Source of the DNA: Arthrobacter sp. OY3WO11
GTDB lineage: Bacteria > Actinomycetota > Actinomycetes > Actinomycetales > Micrococcaceae
Direction of reading: 5' to 3'
NCBI RefSeq assembly: GCF_001641125.1
Contig: NZ_LWLP01000001.1
Location: 2,528,079 to 2,592,078, forward strand
DNA length: 64,000 bases
Shown here one piece after another: positions 23,619 to 32,948 of the stretch. A program made the translations under genes and the position numbers. The notes below the pieces were generated by a model, which did no database searches, was not told the DNA's origin, and was given only the letters and a program-made list of their open reading frames with translations. Within the stretch, counting starts at the first letter, position 1, and each line of letters opens with the position of its first letter.

Positions 23619-24494
23619 ATGGACGCACACAAGCCCGTCGCCGTCGGCATCGCCGACTCCGCCCCTTCCAAGGCAGCCCTGCTGTGGGCAGCGGCCCGTG
23701 CCCGAAGGCAAAAGGTGCCGTTGGCGGTCCTGCATGTCCTCGACGACCGCTGGATGGCGGGCGAAAGGATTGAAGCGCTCCCCTATATCGACGTCCTGCG
23801 CCAGTCTGCGATGGACGCGCTGAAAGAAGCCGGAGAAACGGTGCACAGCGCTGAACCGGACCTTCAGGTTTCTCTCGAGCTGCTGGAAGGAAGCGTTGGG
23901 GCATCCCTTGGCAAGTACTCGGAGAACGCTTCGATGCTGGTCCTGGGCAGCAGCGGCCACTCCCGCGGTGCGCTGACCGACCGCGCCCTCCAGGCAGCTG
24001 CCGCGGCCGAATCCCCGGTAGCCGTGATCGGGACGGGCCAGAGCAGCGGGCAGGGTGTGGTGGTGGGCGTGGACGGGTCGAGGGAGTCCACGCAGGCCGT
24101 GGCCTTCGCCGCGGCCGAGGCTGATGCACTGGGCGAGGAACTCACCGTCCTGTACGCGTTCACTGGCCCCAACCGGTGGATCAAAGCGGGCCTCCCGTCC
24201 AGCAGCTTCGCCGGACATGTGGTGGAAGAGGAACAGGTTGTCCTGTCCGAAACTGTGGCGGGGCTCCGCCAGGACTACCCCGGACTTATGGTCCACGGAG
24301 TCCTGGAAACCGTCATGGAACCTGCGGACGCCCTGGTCCGGGCAGCCGCGAACGCCAGGATGCTGGTCCTGGGCAGCCGGGGCAGGGGAAGCTTCGGCCG
24401 GCTTCTGCTCGGATCGACCGCTCACGGCGTCCTGACCCAGCCGCCCTGCCCCACGGTCATCACCCGGCTCAAGAAGTCCCGGCATGACACATGA
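23619..24494 (+). CDS. Tandem universal stress protein
   Basis: 291 aa, two Usp domains. The second has the ATP signature LGSRGRGSFGRLLLGSTAHGVL. The start KPVAVGIADSAPSKAALLWAAARA and the mid-region VVVGVDGSRESTQAVAFAAAEAD closely resemble the tandem USP at 11.3 kb, so they are likely paralogues. Shine-Dalgarno GGAAGG precedes the ATG. It lies between a PNPOx-like gene and a CtpE-like ATPase, 24 bp before the latter. Confidence 0.92.
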   Translation: MDAHKPVAVGIADSAPSKAALLWAAARARRQKVPLAVLHVLDDRWMAGERIEALPYIDVLRQSAMDALKEAGETVHSAEPDLQVSLELLEGSVGASLGKYSENASMLVLGSSGHSRGALTDRALQAAAAAESPVAVIGTGQSSGQGVVVGVDGSRESTQAVAFAAAEADALGEELTVLYAFTGPNRWIKAGLPSSSFAGHVVEEEQVVLSETVAGLRQDYPGLMVHGVLETVMEPADALVRAAANARMLVLGSRGRGSFGRLLLGSTAHGVLTQPPCPTVITRLKKSRHDT

Positions 24495-24518
24495 CGGGCG
24501 GGCTGCGCGCTCCACGTG

Positions 24519-26963
24519 ATGTTTGAAGCAGGGGAAAGTACCGGACATTACGTGGCTTCCGGCGCCCCCGCGGGACAGCCGGGGCTGGACGGACTCAGCT
24601 CCGCCGAGGTCCTGGCACGGACCAACGCGGGACAGATCAACAGCATCCCTGGAGCAACAAGCCGCAGTGTGTGGGACATTGTCCGGGCGAACGTCCTGAC
24701 CCTCTTCAACGCCATCGTGGCGGGCTGCTTTGTCCTGCTGCTGGTGCTGGACCAGTGGCGGGACGCGCTCTTCGGCTTCTCGGCGCTGGGGAATTCCCTG
24801 ATCGGAATCGTCCAGGAATACCGCGCCAAGCAGTCCCTGGACAGGCTGGCCATACTCCACGCGGCACAGAGCAGGGTCATCCGGGACGGCAGCACCCGGC
24901 TGGTCCCGGCGGAGGCCCTGGTTCCGGATGACATCGTCCTGCTCAGCGCCGGTGAGCAGGTCGCCGCTGACGTGCGGCTCCTGGACGGCGGGTACGTGGA
25001 GGCAGATGAATCCTTTTTGACCGGTGAGTCGGCGCCTGTGTCCAAGCAACCGGGAGCGGAGCTCCTGTCCGGATCACTGGTCATGGCAGGAAGCGGGCGG
25101 GCGGTGGTGGTCCGGGTGGGACCGGATACGTTCGCCTTCAAGCTGACCGCTGAGGCCAGGCGGTTTTCCCTGGTCACGTCCGAGATACGCGCCGGCCTGG
25201 ACCGGGTCCTTCGCGTCATCACCTGGCTGCTCCTGCCCACTGCAGTGCTGGTGACCCATGCCCAGGTCCAAGACGCCGGCGGCTGGGCGGTGGCCTTCAG
25301 TTCCGACCGGTGGATACCTGCTGCAGTGGGCGTGGTGGCCAGCATCATGTCGATGATTCCCCTCGGCCTGGTCCTGCTCACCAGCGTGGCTTTTGCCGTT
25401 GGCGGGATCCGGCTGGCCGGCCACATGGTCCTGGTCCAGGAGCTTGCTGCCGTTGAGGTACTGGCAAGGGTGGATGTCCTGTGCCTCGACAAGACCGGCA
25501 CCCTGTCTTCCGGCGCCATGACATTCGACGCCGTGCACGACGCCGGTGTCCCACCGGCCGAGGGGTGGCGGAAGGCCCTTGAATGGTTCGGCGCCAAGGA
25601 GGAGGCCAGTACCACCGCCAAGGCCATCGGCGACGCTTTTCCCGCGGCCGACGTTTTGCCGGAAGCGTCATCCGTGCCGTTTACCTCCGCCCTGAAGTGG
25701 AGCTCAGTGACGTTCCCGCCGGGCTCGCCGGCTGCCGGCACCTGGGTCCTTGGGGCCCCCGATTTCGTGCTGCCGGACTCGTCCGCCGGTGCCTCCGCAC
25801 GCCGGAGCGCCGCGGCGCTGGCCTCCACCGGCCTGCGGACGCTGGCATTCGCGCACATGCCCGGGCCCCTGCCGGCGTCTGCGAAAGACGGCGCACTGCC
25901 CGCTGACCTCGTTCCGGTGGTGCTGCTGACCTTCCGCGAGGATATCCGGAAGGAAGCACCACGTACCCTCGCCTACTTCCGGCAGCAGGGGGTTGCGCTG
26001 AAGATCATCTCCGGTGACGACCCCCGCACGGTGGCGGTGCTCGCGCGGGCGGTGGGCGTCGGAACGGGCGGGGCCTACGACGCCAGGAAACTGCCCACGG
26101 ACCCGGTGCTGCTGGAGGAGACGGTGGAGAACCATCACGTTTTTGGAAGCGTGACGCCTTCCCAGAAGAGGGACATGGTCCAGGCGCTGAAGCGGCGCGG
26201 GCACACGGTGGCCATGACCGGCGACGGGGTGAACGATGTCCTTGCACTCAAGGAAGCCGATCTGGGCATTGCCATGGACACAGCGTCGCCGGCAACCAAG
26301 GCAGTAGCCCGGCTGGTCCTGCTGGACGGGCGCTTCGACAGGTTGCCGGCCGTTGTTGCCGAGGGCCGCAGGGCCATCAGCAACATCGAGCGGGTTTCCA
26401 TGGTGTTCCTCAGCAAGACCGTCTACATCACGGTCATCTCGTTGACTTTTGCCCTGCTCCTGTGGTCCTTTCCGTTCCTCCCGCGCCAGATGTCCGTCCT
26501 TGACGGACTGACCATCGGCCTGCCGGCATTCTTCCTGGCGCTGCAGCCCAGTGCGCAACGTTATGAGCCCGGATTCCTGAAGCGCTCCCTGGCCTTCTCG
26601 GTACCGGCAGGATTGTGCGGCGCCCTGTGTGTGCTGGCTGTCAGCATGTACGCGCGCTTCGCCGCACCGGGCAGTGCCGAGGCCACGCAGTCTGCCGCCG
26701 TCATCACCTTGGCCCTGGTGGCCTCCTGGATCCTCGTGACCGCATCCCGGCCGCTCAACTGGATGAAGACCCTCATTCTGGCGGGCATGTACGCAGGCCT
26801 GGCGCTCCTGTTCACCGTGCCCCCGGCAAAAGAATTCTTCCGGCTGGACTGGCCGCCCACGGACCTCCTGGCCGCTTCGGTCACGGTGGCCGTGGCTGGC
26901 AGCCTCATCATCGAAGCAATCCGGTACTTCCAGCGGCGGCTCGCCGGCCGCTCGGCGGACTGA
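24519..26963 (+). CDS. CtpE-like P-type cation ATPase
   Basis: 814 aa. Motifs: TGESAPVSK (actuator), MIPLGLVLLTSVAFAVGGIRLA (M4), phosphorylated Asp324 in CLDKTGTLSSG, and TGDGVNDVLALKEADLGIAM. The start region (GLSSAEVLARTNAGQIN ... WDIVRANVLTLFNA) and the PLG rather than PEGL motif are those of the CtpE group, linked in mycobacteria to Ca2+ uptake. The ATG is directly preceded by GTG in frame; neither has a strong Shine-Dalgarno, so translation may be coupled to the USP gene. Confidence 0.88.
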   Translation: MFEAGESTGHYVASGAPAGQPGLDGLSSAEVLARTNAGQINSIPGATSRSVWDIVRANVLTLFNAIVAGCFVLLLVLDQWRDALFGFSALGNSLIGIVQEYRAKQSLDRLAILHAAQSRVIRDGSTRLVPAEALVPDDIVLLSAGEQVAADVRLLDGGYVEADESFLTGESAPVSKQPGAELLSGSLVMAGSGRAVVVRVGPDTFAFKLTAEARRFSLVTSEIRAGLDRVLRVITWLLLPTAVLVTHAQVQDAGGWAVAFSSDRWIPAAVGVVASIMSMIPLGLVLLTSVAFAVGGIRLAGHMVLVQELAAVEVLARVDVLCLDKTGTLSSGAMTFDAVHDAGVPPAEGWRKALEWFGAKEEASTTAKAIGDAFPAADVLPEASSVPFTSALKWSSVTFPPGSPAAGTWVLGAPDFVLPDSSAGASARRSAAALASTGLRTLAFAHMPGPLPASAKDGALPADLVPVVLLTFREDIRKEAPRTLAYFRQQGVALKIISGDDPRTVAVLARAVGVGTGGAYDARKLPTDPVLLEETVENHHVFGSVTPSQKRDMVQALKRRGHTVAMTGDGVNDVLALKEADLGIAMDTASPATKAVARLVLLDGRFDRLPAVVAEGRRAISNIERVSMVFLSKTVYITVISLTFALLLWSFPFLPRQMSVLDGLTIGLPAFFLALQPSAQRYEPGFLKRSLAFSVPAGLCGALCVLAVSMYARFAAPGSAEATQSAAVITLALVASWILVTASRPLNWMKTLILAGMYAGLALLFTVPPAKEFFRLDWPPTDLLAASVTVAVAGSLIIEAIRYFQRRLAGRSAD

Positions 26964-26971
26964 AGATCACG

Positions 26972-26985
26972 GTGACCTTCGGCTC
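26972..26985 (+). promoter_or_regulatory. DosR-like box for the zinc alcohol dehydrogenase at 27 kb
   Basis: GTGACCTTCGGCTC. CAATGT at 27009 begins 30.5 bp from the centre, predicting a transcript start near 27021. Confidence 0.72.
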
Positions 26986-27041
26986 TGGGCGGGACAGCCC
27001 AACCCGGCCAATGTTGAAAGAGCCGGCAGAAGGAGGAAAAG

Positions 27042-28055
27042 ATGCTCGCATGGTGGGTGGGCCAGCCCGGCCCCGTGTCCGGCCGGCCCCTGGTCAAGGG
27101 CATCCGCGAAGACCCCAGGCCCGCGGCAAATGAACTCCTGGTGGACGTGAGTGTCTGCGGAATCTGCCGGACCGACCTGCATCTGGCCGAAGGGGACCTG
27201 CAACCACGCCGTCCTGGAGTTGTCCCGGGCCACGAGGCGGTGGGCGTGGTGGTGGAAACGGGCCCGGGTGCCTCCCGGTTCGCGCCGGGCGACAGGGTAG
27301 GCGTAGCGTGGCTGGGCGGCGTCTGCGGCACGTGCCCATATTGCCGCCGGGGGGACGAAAACCTGTGCTCGGCACCCGTCTTCACCGGATGGGACAAGGA
27401 CGGCGGCTACGCCGAAAAACTCACCGTCTCCCAGGACTTTGCCTACCTCATTCCGGAGGTCTTCACCGATGAACAGGCGGCGCCGCTGCTGTGCTCGGGC
27501 ATTATCGGCTACCGTGCGCTGAAGCGCGCCAACCTGCCGGCTGGGGGGCGCCTAGGTATCTACGGTTTCGGCAGTTCCGCCCACCTGACCGCGCAGATGG
27601 CGATGTACCAGGGGGCATCCGTTTTTGTCATGACCCGGTCTGAGGAGGCCCGTGCCCTTGCCCGGGACCTGGGGGCTGAGTATGCCGGGGGCGCATATGA
27701 CAATCCACCGGTGCCGCTTGATTCCGCGATTCTTTTCGCCCCTGTGGGGAACCTGGTGCCGGCCGCGCTCGCCGCCCTTGACCGCGGCGGAACACTCGCG
27801 ATCGCCGGCATCCACCTCACCGACATACCAGCCCTGAACTACGACGCCCACCTGTTCTACGAGCGCCAGGTGCGCAGCGTCACAGCCAACACGCGCGCTG
27901 ACGGGCATGAGTTCCTTGCGCTCGCGGCCCGGATTCCGCTGGCACCAACCACAACCGCGTACCCGTTCGAAGACGCGGACACGGCCCTCGGCGATCTCGC
28001 TGCGGACAGGGTTACCGGTTCCGCCGTCCTGCGGGTCCGCCCTGAAAAAGCGTGA
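27042..28055 (+). CDS. Zinc-dependent alcohol dehydrogenase family protein
   Basis: 337 aa medium-chain dehydrogenase. Catalytic zinc ligands lie in [10 protein letters not shown] and GHEAVG; the structural-zinc cysteines are [17 protein letters not shown]. The Rossmann motif is YGFGSSAH, with GSS instead of the usual GVG, as in the AdhP/cinnamyl-type subgroup. It reduces or oxidises alcohols and aldehydes with NAD(P); substrate unknown. Excellent Shine-Dalgarno AGAAGGAGG. It has its own DosR-like promoter although it follows the CtpE-like gene closely. Confidence 0.9.
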   Translation: MLAWWVGQPGPVSGRPLVKGIREDPRPAANELLVDVSVCGICRTDLHLAEGDLQPRRPGVVPGHEAVGVVVETGPGASRFAPGDRVGVAWLGGVCGTCPYCRRGDENLCSAPVFTGWDKDGGYAEKLTVSQDFAYLIPEVFTDEQAAPLLCSGIIGYRALKRANLPAGGRLGIYGFGSSAHLTAQMAMYQGASVFVMTRSEEARALARDLGAEYAGGAYDNPPVPLDSAILFAPVGNLVPAALAALDRGGTLAIAGIHLTDIPALNYDAHLFYERQVRSVTANTRADGHEFLALAARIPLAPTTTAYPFEDADTALGDLAADRVTGSAVLRVRPEKA

Positions 28056-28064
28056 AGCCAGGGT

Positions 28065-28078
28065 GGGACCTTGGACTC
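28065..28078 (+). promoter_or_regulatory. DosR-like box for hsp20
   Basis: GGGACCTTGGACTC, a nearly symmetric copy. GATGGT at 28102 begins 30.5 bp from the centre; mRNA start near 28114. Confidence 0.75.
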
Positions 28079-28158
28079 TGGAACAGCACCTGCAGGGGGC
28101 GGATGGTGTTAATGCCGGGTGATGCGTCAGCCCGGCTCACAATGAGCAGGAGGCAACA

Positions 28159-28581
28159 ATGACTGACCTGATGAAGTGGTTTGATTCACGCCGCTCCCCC
28201 ATGGATGTGATCGAACGGCTCTTCGAAGGAGAGATGGGATCGTCCGCCATCCGGGTGGAGGAAATGGTGGACGGCAACACCCTGGTGGTGCGGGCGGAGC
28301 TGCCCGGAATCGACCCGGAAAAAGATGTGGACGTGACCGTGACCGACGGCGTCCTGTCCATCAGGGCCGAGCGGCAGGAGAAAACGGAACACAAGGACAA
28401 GGACAGCTACCGGTCCGAATTCCGCTACGGTTCCTTCGTCCGGCGGCTCCCCCTTCCCAGCGGAGTGCAGCAGGGTGACGTCACCGCTTCCTACAAGGAC
28501 GGCGTCCTGGAAGTCCGCGCTCCCCTCCCGGACCAGCAAGAGGTGGCCTCGGCGTCGAAGATCCCGATCAGCAGGGGCTGA
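28159..28581 (+). CDS. Hsp20/alpha-crystallin small heat-shock protein
   Basis: 140 aa. The alpha-crystallin domain is clear: ELPGIDPEKDVDVTVTDGVLSIRAER, YGSFVRRLPLP and YKDGVLEVRAPLP. It is an ATP-independent holdase for unfolding proteins. Shine-Dalgarno AGGAGG precedes the ATG. Together with USPs and the DosR-like pair, it parallels HspX (Rv2031c), a hallmark of the mycobacterial dormancy regulon. A terminator hairpin follows. Confidence 0.95.
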   Translation: MTDLMKWFDSRRSPMDVIERLFEGEMGSSAIRVEEMVDGNTLVVRAELPGIDPEKDVDVTVTDGVLSIRAERQEKTEHKDKDSYRSEFRYGSFVRRLPLPSGVQQGDVTASYKDGVLEVRAPLPDQQEVASASKIPISRG

Positions 28582-28587
28582 CGGTTT

Positions 28588-28613
28588 GTGCCTGGTCCTC
28601 CGGGGCCAGGCAC
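28588..28613. terminator. Hairpin between convergent hsp20 and pfkA
   Basis: GTGCCTGGTCC pairs with GGGCCAGGCAC (one G-U) around a short loop. No T-tract on either side; possibly a weak bidirectional terminator. Confidence 0.55.
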
Positions 28614-28683
28614 GGTCATGCCACCCAGGTGTCCTGTCAGCCGGATGTGGCCTGCCAGCAGGGTCTGGTCAGCACCAGTGCCT

Positions 28684-29709
28684 TCAGCCGAACAGGACTG
28701 CTGCCTCTTTGTACCGGGCCTCGGGAACCACCTTCAGGCTTCCGAGCGCAAGCTCCAGGCCCACGGTGACGATGTCCGTTCCGCGGAGGGACACCATAGT
28801 CCCCCACGCGCCGCTGGCCGCCGCTTCGATGGCCGCCAGCCCCAGCCGCGTGGCAAGGACGCGGTCATAGGCGGTGGGCTCCCCGCCGCGCTGGATATGG
28901 CCCAGGACGGTGGCCCGCGTCTCTATCCCGGTGGTTTGCTGCAGCTGCTGCTCCAGAAGCCGGCCAATGCCTCCAAGACGGGGCCGGCCAAAGGTATCGA
29001 GCCCACGGGGCGCATAGGGTGTCTCCTGCCCCTCCGGTGCAAAAGCTTCGGCCACCACCACCAGGGGCGCCCGACCGCGGTCCCGTGCTGACAGCACCCA
29101 CGTGGAGATCTGGTCCAGGGACACCGGGTGCTCCGGGATGAGGATGGCGTGGGCGCCCGAGGCCATCCCCGAGTGCAGGGCGATCCAGCCGGCATTCCGG
29201 CCCATGACCTCCGCGATCATGCACCGGTGGTGCGACTCCCCTGTGGTCCTCAGCCTGTCAATGGCTTCAGTGGCTGTCTGGACGGCGGAATCAAACCCAA
29301 ATGTATAGTCCGTCGCCCCAAGATCGTTATCGATCGTCTTGGGAACACCCACCACGTTGACGCCCTGGTCGCACAGCGCTTTCGCCGCGGCGAGCGTCCC
29401 CTCCCCGCCAATGGCGATCAGGCCCGCCAGGCCATTGCGCCGCATGCTTTCCCGCACCGCGTCGGTTCCGCCGCCCGCCAGCGGATTGGTGCGGGATGTT
29501 CCCAGGATGGTCCCGCCGAGCCGGGATATGCCGCGGACGCTCCGCCGGGGCAAAGGAACCACATCCTGTTCCAGGACTCCCCGCCAGCCGTCGCGGAACC
29601 CCATGAACCCGTATCCATGGACAACCTCACCACCCAGCACGGCTCCGCGGATGACTGCGTTGACACCGGGGCAGTCCCCACCGCTTGTCAGGATTCCGAG
29701 TTTCTTCAT
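28684..29709 (-). CDS. pfkA: 6-phosphofructokinase (PfkA family)
   Basis: 341 aa, phosphorylates fructose-6-phosphate in glycolysis. Motifs: LTSGGDCPGVNAVIRG (nucleotide site), GGEGTLAAA, PKTIDNDLGATDYTFGFDSA, and VMGRNAGWIAL. The first motif has Gly where PPi enzymes have Asp, and the second has Lys (PKTIDND); this Gly/Lys combination is that of ATP-dependent actinomycete enzymes. Its ATG overlaps the stop of the GH65/HAD gene by four bases, so it is translated from the same mRNA. In mycobacteria a different family, PfkB, is the DosR-regulated one. Confidence 0.93.
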   Translation of the reverse strand: MKKLGILTSGGDCPGVNAVIRGAVLGGEVVHGYGFMGFRDGWRGVLEQDVVPLPRRSVRGISRLGGTILGTSRTNPLAGGGTDAVRESMRRNGLAGLIAIGGEGTLAAAKALCDQGVNVVGVPKTIDNDLGATDYTFGFDSAVQTATEAIDRLRTTGESHHRCMIAEVMGRNAGWIALHSGMASGAHAILIPEHPVSLDQISTWVLSARDRGRAPLVVVAEAFAPEGQETPYAPRGLDTFGRPRLGGIGRLLEQQLQQTTGIETRATVLGHIQRGGEPTAYDRVLATRLGLAAIEAAASGAWGTMVSLRGTDIVTVGLELALGSLKVVPEARYKEAAVLFG

Positions 29710-32700
29710 GATGCGGCTGATCCCTCCACCGGCATGGGCAGCCGGAATGTCCTGACCTGGCCGGCCGCGAGTCCAGCCTTCCTGCCATTGACGCGCACGC
29801 TGATGGGTTCAGCGTCCCCAGCCGCCGAGGCAATCCTCATGCGCCCGTCCTTGAGTTCGACGTTCAGGTAATGTCCGCGGTACCGGACCCTGAAGGCGAC
29901 GGACCGGAGGCCGGTGGGCAGGTTGGGAGCGAAGACGAGTGCGTCGCCGCTGAGCCTCAGTCCGGCAAAACTGCGTTGAATGACGTCGATGCTTCCAGCC
30001 ATGGCCCCCAGGTGGATGCCCGTGTGTGTGGTGCCGTGCTGGGTATCGTCGAGGTCGGCGTCGAGCGCTTCCCGGAAGCTGTCCCAGGCGCGGTCGGCGT
30101 CCAGCGCGGCCAGCACGGAAGCGTGGGCAACCCGGCTCAAGGTGGACCCATGGGCGGTCCGTGCGAGGTAATACTCGATGGTCCGGTTCAACTGGTCTCC
30201 CGTAAACGCGTATCCCAGTTCCTGGAGCAGGGCGATCACACCTTCATGGCCCAGCAGGTAAGGCAGCATCAGGACGTCGGCCTGCTTGGCAAGCTTGTAC
30301 CGGTTGGTTTCGTCCCCCTCTGCTTCCAGGATCAGGTCGAGCCGCTCGATGCTGTCATAGGTTTCCCGGTACCGTTCCCAGTCGAGTTCGTCGAGCTCCT
30401 CGTAACCGGCAAACTGGCTGATGACGCCGTCCGTGTGGAACGGGATGAACATGGCCCTGCCCACCTGCTCCCAGCCGGCTGCCTCCTCACCGGTGATGCC
30501 GAGCCTCTCCATCAGGCCGGCGAGTTCGTTCCCGTGGAAGATGCCGATGATCTCCGCAGCCCGAAGGCAGACCCAGGCAGCCAAGGCGTTGGTGTAGGCG
30601 TTGTCGTCCAGGCCGGGATCCGTTCTGCCCGGATATCCCGTGTGATATTCATCTGGCCCGACGACACCGCGGATGTGGTACCGCCCGGTGTCCTGGCTGT
30701 GCCCGGCCCGCGATGCGAAGAACCGGGCAACGTCCACCACCAGTTCGGCGCCCTTGCGGAGGAGCCAGGCTTTGTCGCTGGTGGCCTGGAAATACTGCCA
30801 GACGTTGAAGGCCACAGCCAGCCCGGAGTGCAGCTGCATGTGCGAGTGGTCCTTCACCCACCTGCCGGATCTGTCGTTGTAAAGCCACTTGGGGGTTTCT
30901 TCAGTACCGTCGCTACCGCTTTGCCAGGGAAACTGCGCCCCGGACAGTCCCTGGACCGCTGCCGCGTGGCGCGCTGCCGGAAGCCTCCGCCACCGGTATT
31001 CGATGAGGGAGCGGGCAACATCCGGCGTCCGTGTGGTCAGGAGCGGCAGGACAAACAATTCGTCCCAAAAGACATGGCCGCGGTACCCCTCGCCGTGGAG
31101 CCCCCGGGCGGTGACCCCGGCGTCGAGTTCCGCCGTGTGGCGGGTGAGGGTCTGCAGAAGATGGAAGATGTGGAGGTTAAGGACCAGGCGCACCTGCACC
31201 GGAGCCTCGATGTCCACCAGGAACGGATGGAGTTCGTTCCGCCATGCATCCTGGTGTGCGGTCAGGAGGGCGTCGATGTCCCCGCCGGCGCGGGCCAGCA
31301 CGGCCACGGCGGCTGAGGCCGGGGAGGCTATCGCCCGGTCACGGGATGTCACCACCGCAACGGTCTTGCTGATTCGTGCTGCAGCTCCGTCAGCCAGGGC
31401 CACCTGGAATGTCCGGAAGTGGAAGGGGCCGATGCTGCCGGGCTTCCCTGCACCCGTTCCGCCGCTGCCTGGTCCCCCCACGCTGGTGCGGAACGCCACG
31501 GCTATCCGGATCAGGCTCTGGGTTGTCTCGGCCTCGATGACGGAAACGTCGTCCGGGGCCGGCTGCCTGAAGCCGCCGTCCATGGTCCGGTCAACAAGGT
31601 GAACCCCCGGGCTGGAGGCCGGTTCGGGGACATTCGAGTTGGTGACGCCCGTGGTGACGCCGCTGCGCATCTCCACGGCACCGCTCCAGCCCAAGGGCGT
31701 GATCTTCGTTTCAAGGCACAGCAGGTGGGGCTCGGCCATGGACACGAACCTGGCTTGGACGATTTCCATCCGCCGCTTGTCCCCGGCTTCCAGCAGGAGC
31801 CGCCGTTCCAGAACCGCACGCTGGAGATCCAGGGTGCGGCGCTCGCGGACAACCGCCAGGCCTCCTTCCGACCACCACCGCCCGTCCGGCATCCGCAGGT
31901 CCAGGGAAAGGCAGTCAGGCGCGTTGACCATGTGTTCTTCCACGAGCACCTCACCGGCAACTTCGGCGGCCAAGCGGTTGAAGACTCCAGCCAGGTACAT
32001 GCCGGCATACCGGATGCTTCCGCCGCCCTCCGGGGACGCACCCCGGACGGCCAGGTAGCCATTGCCAAGGGTGGTCAGCGCTTCCCGGTGTCCCTCGTGT
32101 CCGGCGTCGAAGCCCTCATAGACGAGCTGCCAGGGATCAGCAAGGACGAGTCCCAGGTCCAGTTCACGGACGTCGTTGAGGACTGTGCCGGCACCGGCGG
32201 CTTCGAGCTCCCGCCGGGTTCCGCTGCGGTCGATGCCCACCACCAGGCCGAACCCGCCCCTGTGGGCTGCAAGGACCCCTGCCACTGAATCCTCGATGAC
32301 CACGGAGTGGGACGGCGATACCCCGAGCCGGAACGCGGCCGCCAGGAAGACGTCAGGGGCGGGCTTCCCCCGGAGGCCAAGGTTGGCTGCAGCAGTCCCG
32401 TCCAGGATGACGCCGAAAAGATCCGGAATTCCGGCGGCGTCCAGGACGGAGGACGCATTGCGGCTGGACGTGACCACTCCGGTGGGGACCCCGGCGTCGG
32501 AAAGCCTTTGCAGCAGCTGAACCGTTCCCGGATAGCTCTGGACACCGTCCCGCTTGAGCCGCTCCTGGAAGAGCCGGTTCTTCAGGGCACCAAGGCCGAA
32601 CGCTGTCCAGGTGCCGGGCTCATCACCGTCCAACCCCTTGTCCACTTTCACTCCTCTTGACGCAAGGAACTTCAGCACACCCTCCTCCCTGGGAAGGCCG

Positions 32701-32906
32701 TCGATGTAGGTGCGGTAGTCGGCTTTGGACAGGGGTGAACGGTCGGCGGTGTCCGGCACCCTGGGGTCCTGCAGGATGTGTTCGAAGGCCTCCCGCCAAG
32801 CCGCCTGATGGACCAGCGCCGTGTTGGTCACCACCCCGTCCAGATCGAAAATGACGGCGTCAAAGGGCGGCTTGGCGGCTGCGGCAGTGGGTGAGGACGC
32901 GGTCAT
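29706..32906 (-). CDS. HAD phosphatase/mutase fused to GH65 glycoside phosphorylase
   Basis: 1066 aa. Residues about 15-245 form a HAD domain of the beta-phosphoglucomutase/trehalose-phosphatase type (Asp21 and Asp23 in FDLDGVVTN; VIEDSVAGVLAA). From about 260 to the end is a GH65 domain like trehalose or maltose phosphorylase, with GVVGPDEYHTGYPG carrying the likely catalytic acid Glu and THTGIHLGAMAGSIDV. The same fusion occurs in mycobacterial OtsB1 (Rv2006), beside DosR-regulon genes. It may convert a glucobiose to glucose phosphates feeding the next gene, pfkA. No Shine-Dalgarno is evident. Confidence 0.85.
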   Translation of the reverse strand: MTASSPTAAAAKPPFDAVIFDLDGVVTNTALVHQAAWREAFEHILQDPRVPDTADRSPLSKADYRTYIDGLPREEGVLKFLASRGVKVDKGLDGDEPGTWTAFGLGALKNRLFQERLKRDGVQSYPGTVQLLQRLSDAGVPTGVVTSSRNASSVLDAAGIPDLFGVILDGTAAANLGLRGKPAPDVFLAAAFRLGVSPSHSVVIEDSVAGVLAAHRGGFGLVVGIDRSGTRRELEAAGAGTVLNDVRELDLGLVLADPWQLVYEGFDAGHEGHREALTTLGNGYLAVRGASPEGGGSIRYAGMYLAGVFNRLAAEVAGEVLVEEHMVNAPDCLSLDLRMPDGRWWSEGGLAVVRERRTLDLQRAVLERRLLLEAGDKRRMEIVQARFVSMAEPHLLCLETKITPLGWSGAVEMRSGVTTGVTNSNVPEPASSPGVHLVDRTMDGGFRQPAPDDVSVIEAETTQSLIRIAVAFRTSVGGPGSGGTGAGKPGSIGPFHFRTFQVALADGAAARISKTVAVVTSRDRAIASPASAAVAVLARAGGDIDALLTAHQDAWRNELHPFLVDIEAPVQVRLVLNLHIFHLLQTLTRHTAELDAGVTARGLHGEGYRGHVFWDELFVLPLLTTRTPDVARSLIEYRWRRLPAARHAAAVQGLSGAQFPWQSGSDGTEETPKWLYNDRSGRWVKDHSHMQLHSGLAVAFNVWQYFQATSDKAWLLRKGAELVVDVARFFASRAGHSQDTGRYHIRGVVGPDEYHTGYPGRTDPGLDDNAYTNALAAWVCLRAAEIIGIFHGNELAGLMERLGITGEEAAGWEQVGRAMFIPFHTDGVISQFAGYEELDELDWERYRETYDSIERLDLILEAEGDETNRYKLAKQADVLMLPYLLGHEGVIALLQELGYAFTGDQLNRTIEYYLARTAHGSTLSRVAHASVLAALDADRAWDSFREALDADLDDTQHGTTHTGIHLGAMAGSIDVIQRSFAGLRLSGDALVFAPNLPTGLRSVAFRVRYRGHYLNVELKDGRMRIASAAGDAEPISVRVNGRKAGLAAGQVRTFRLPMPVEGSAAS

Positions 32907-32948
32907 ATGTCAGGGATACCAGCAGGCCGCCCGCGGTTGACAGTGCCG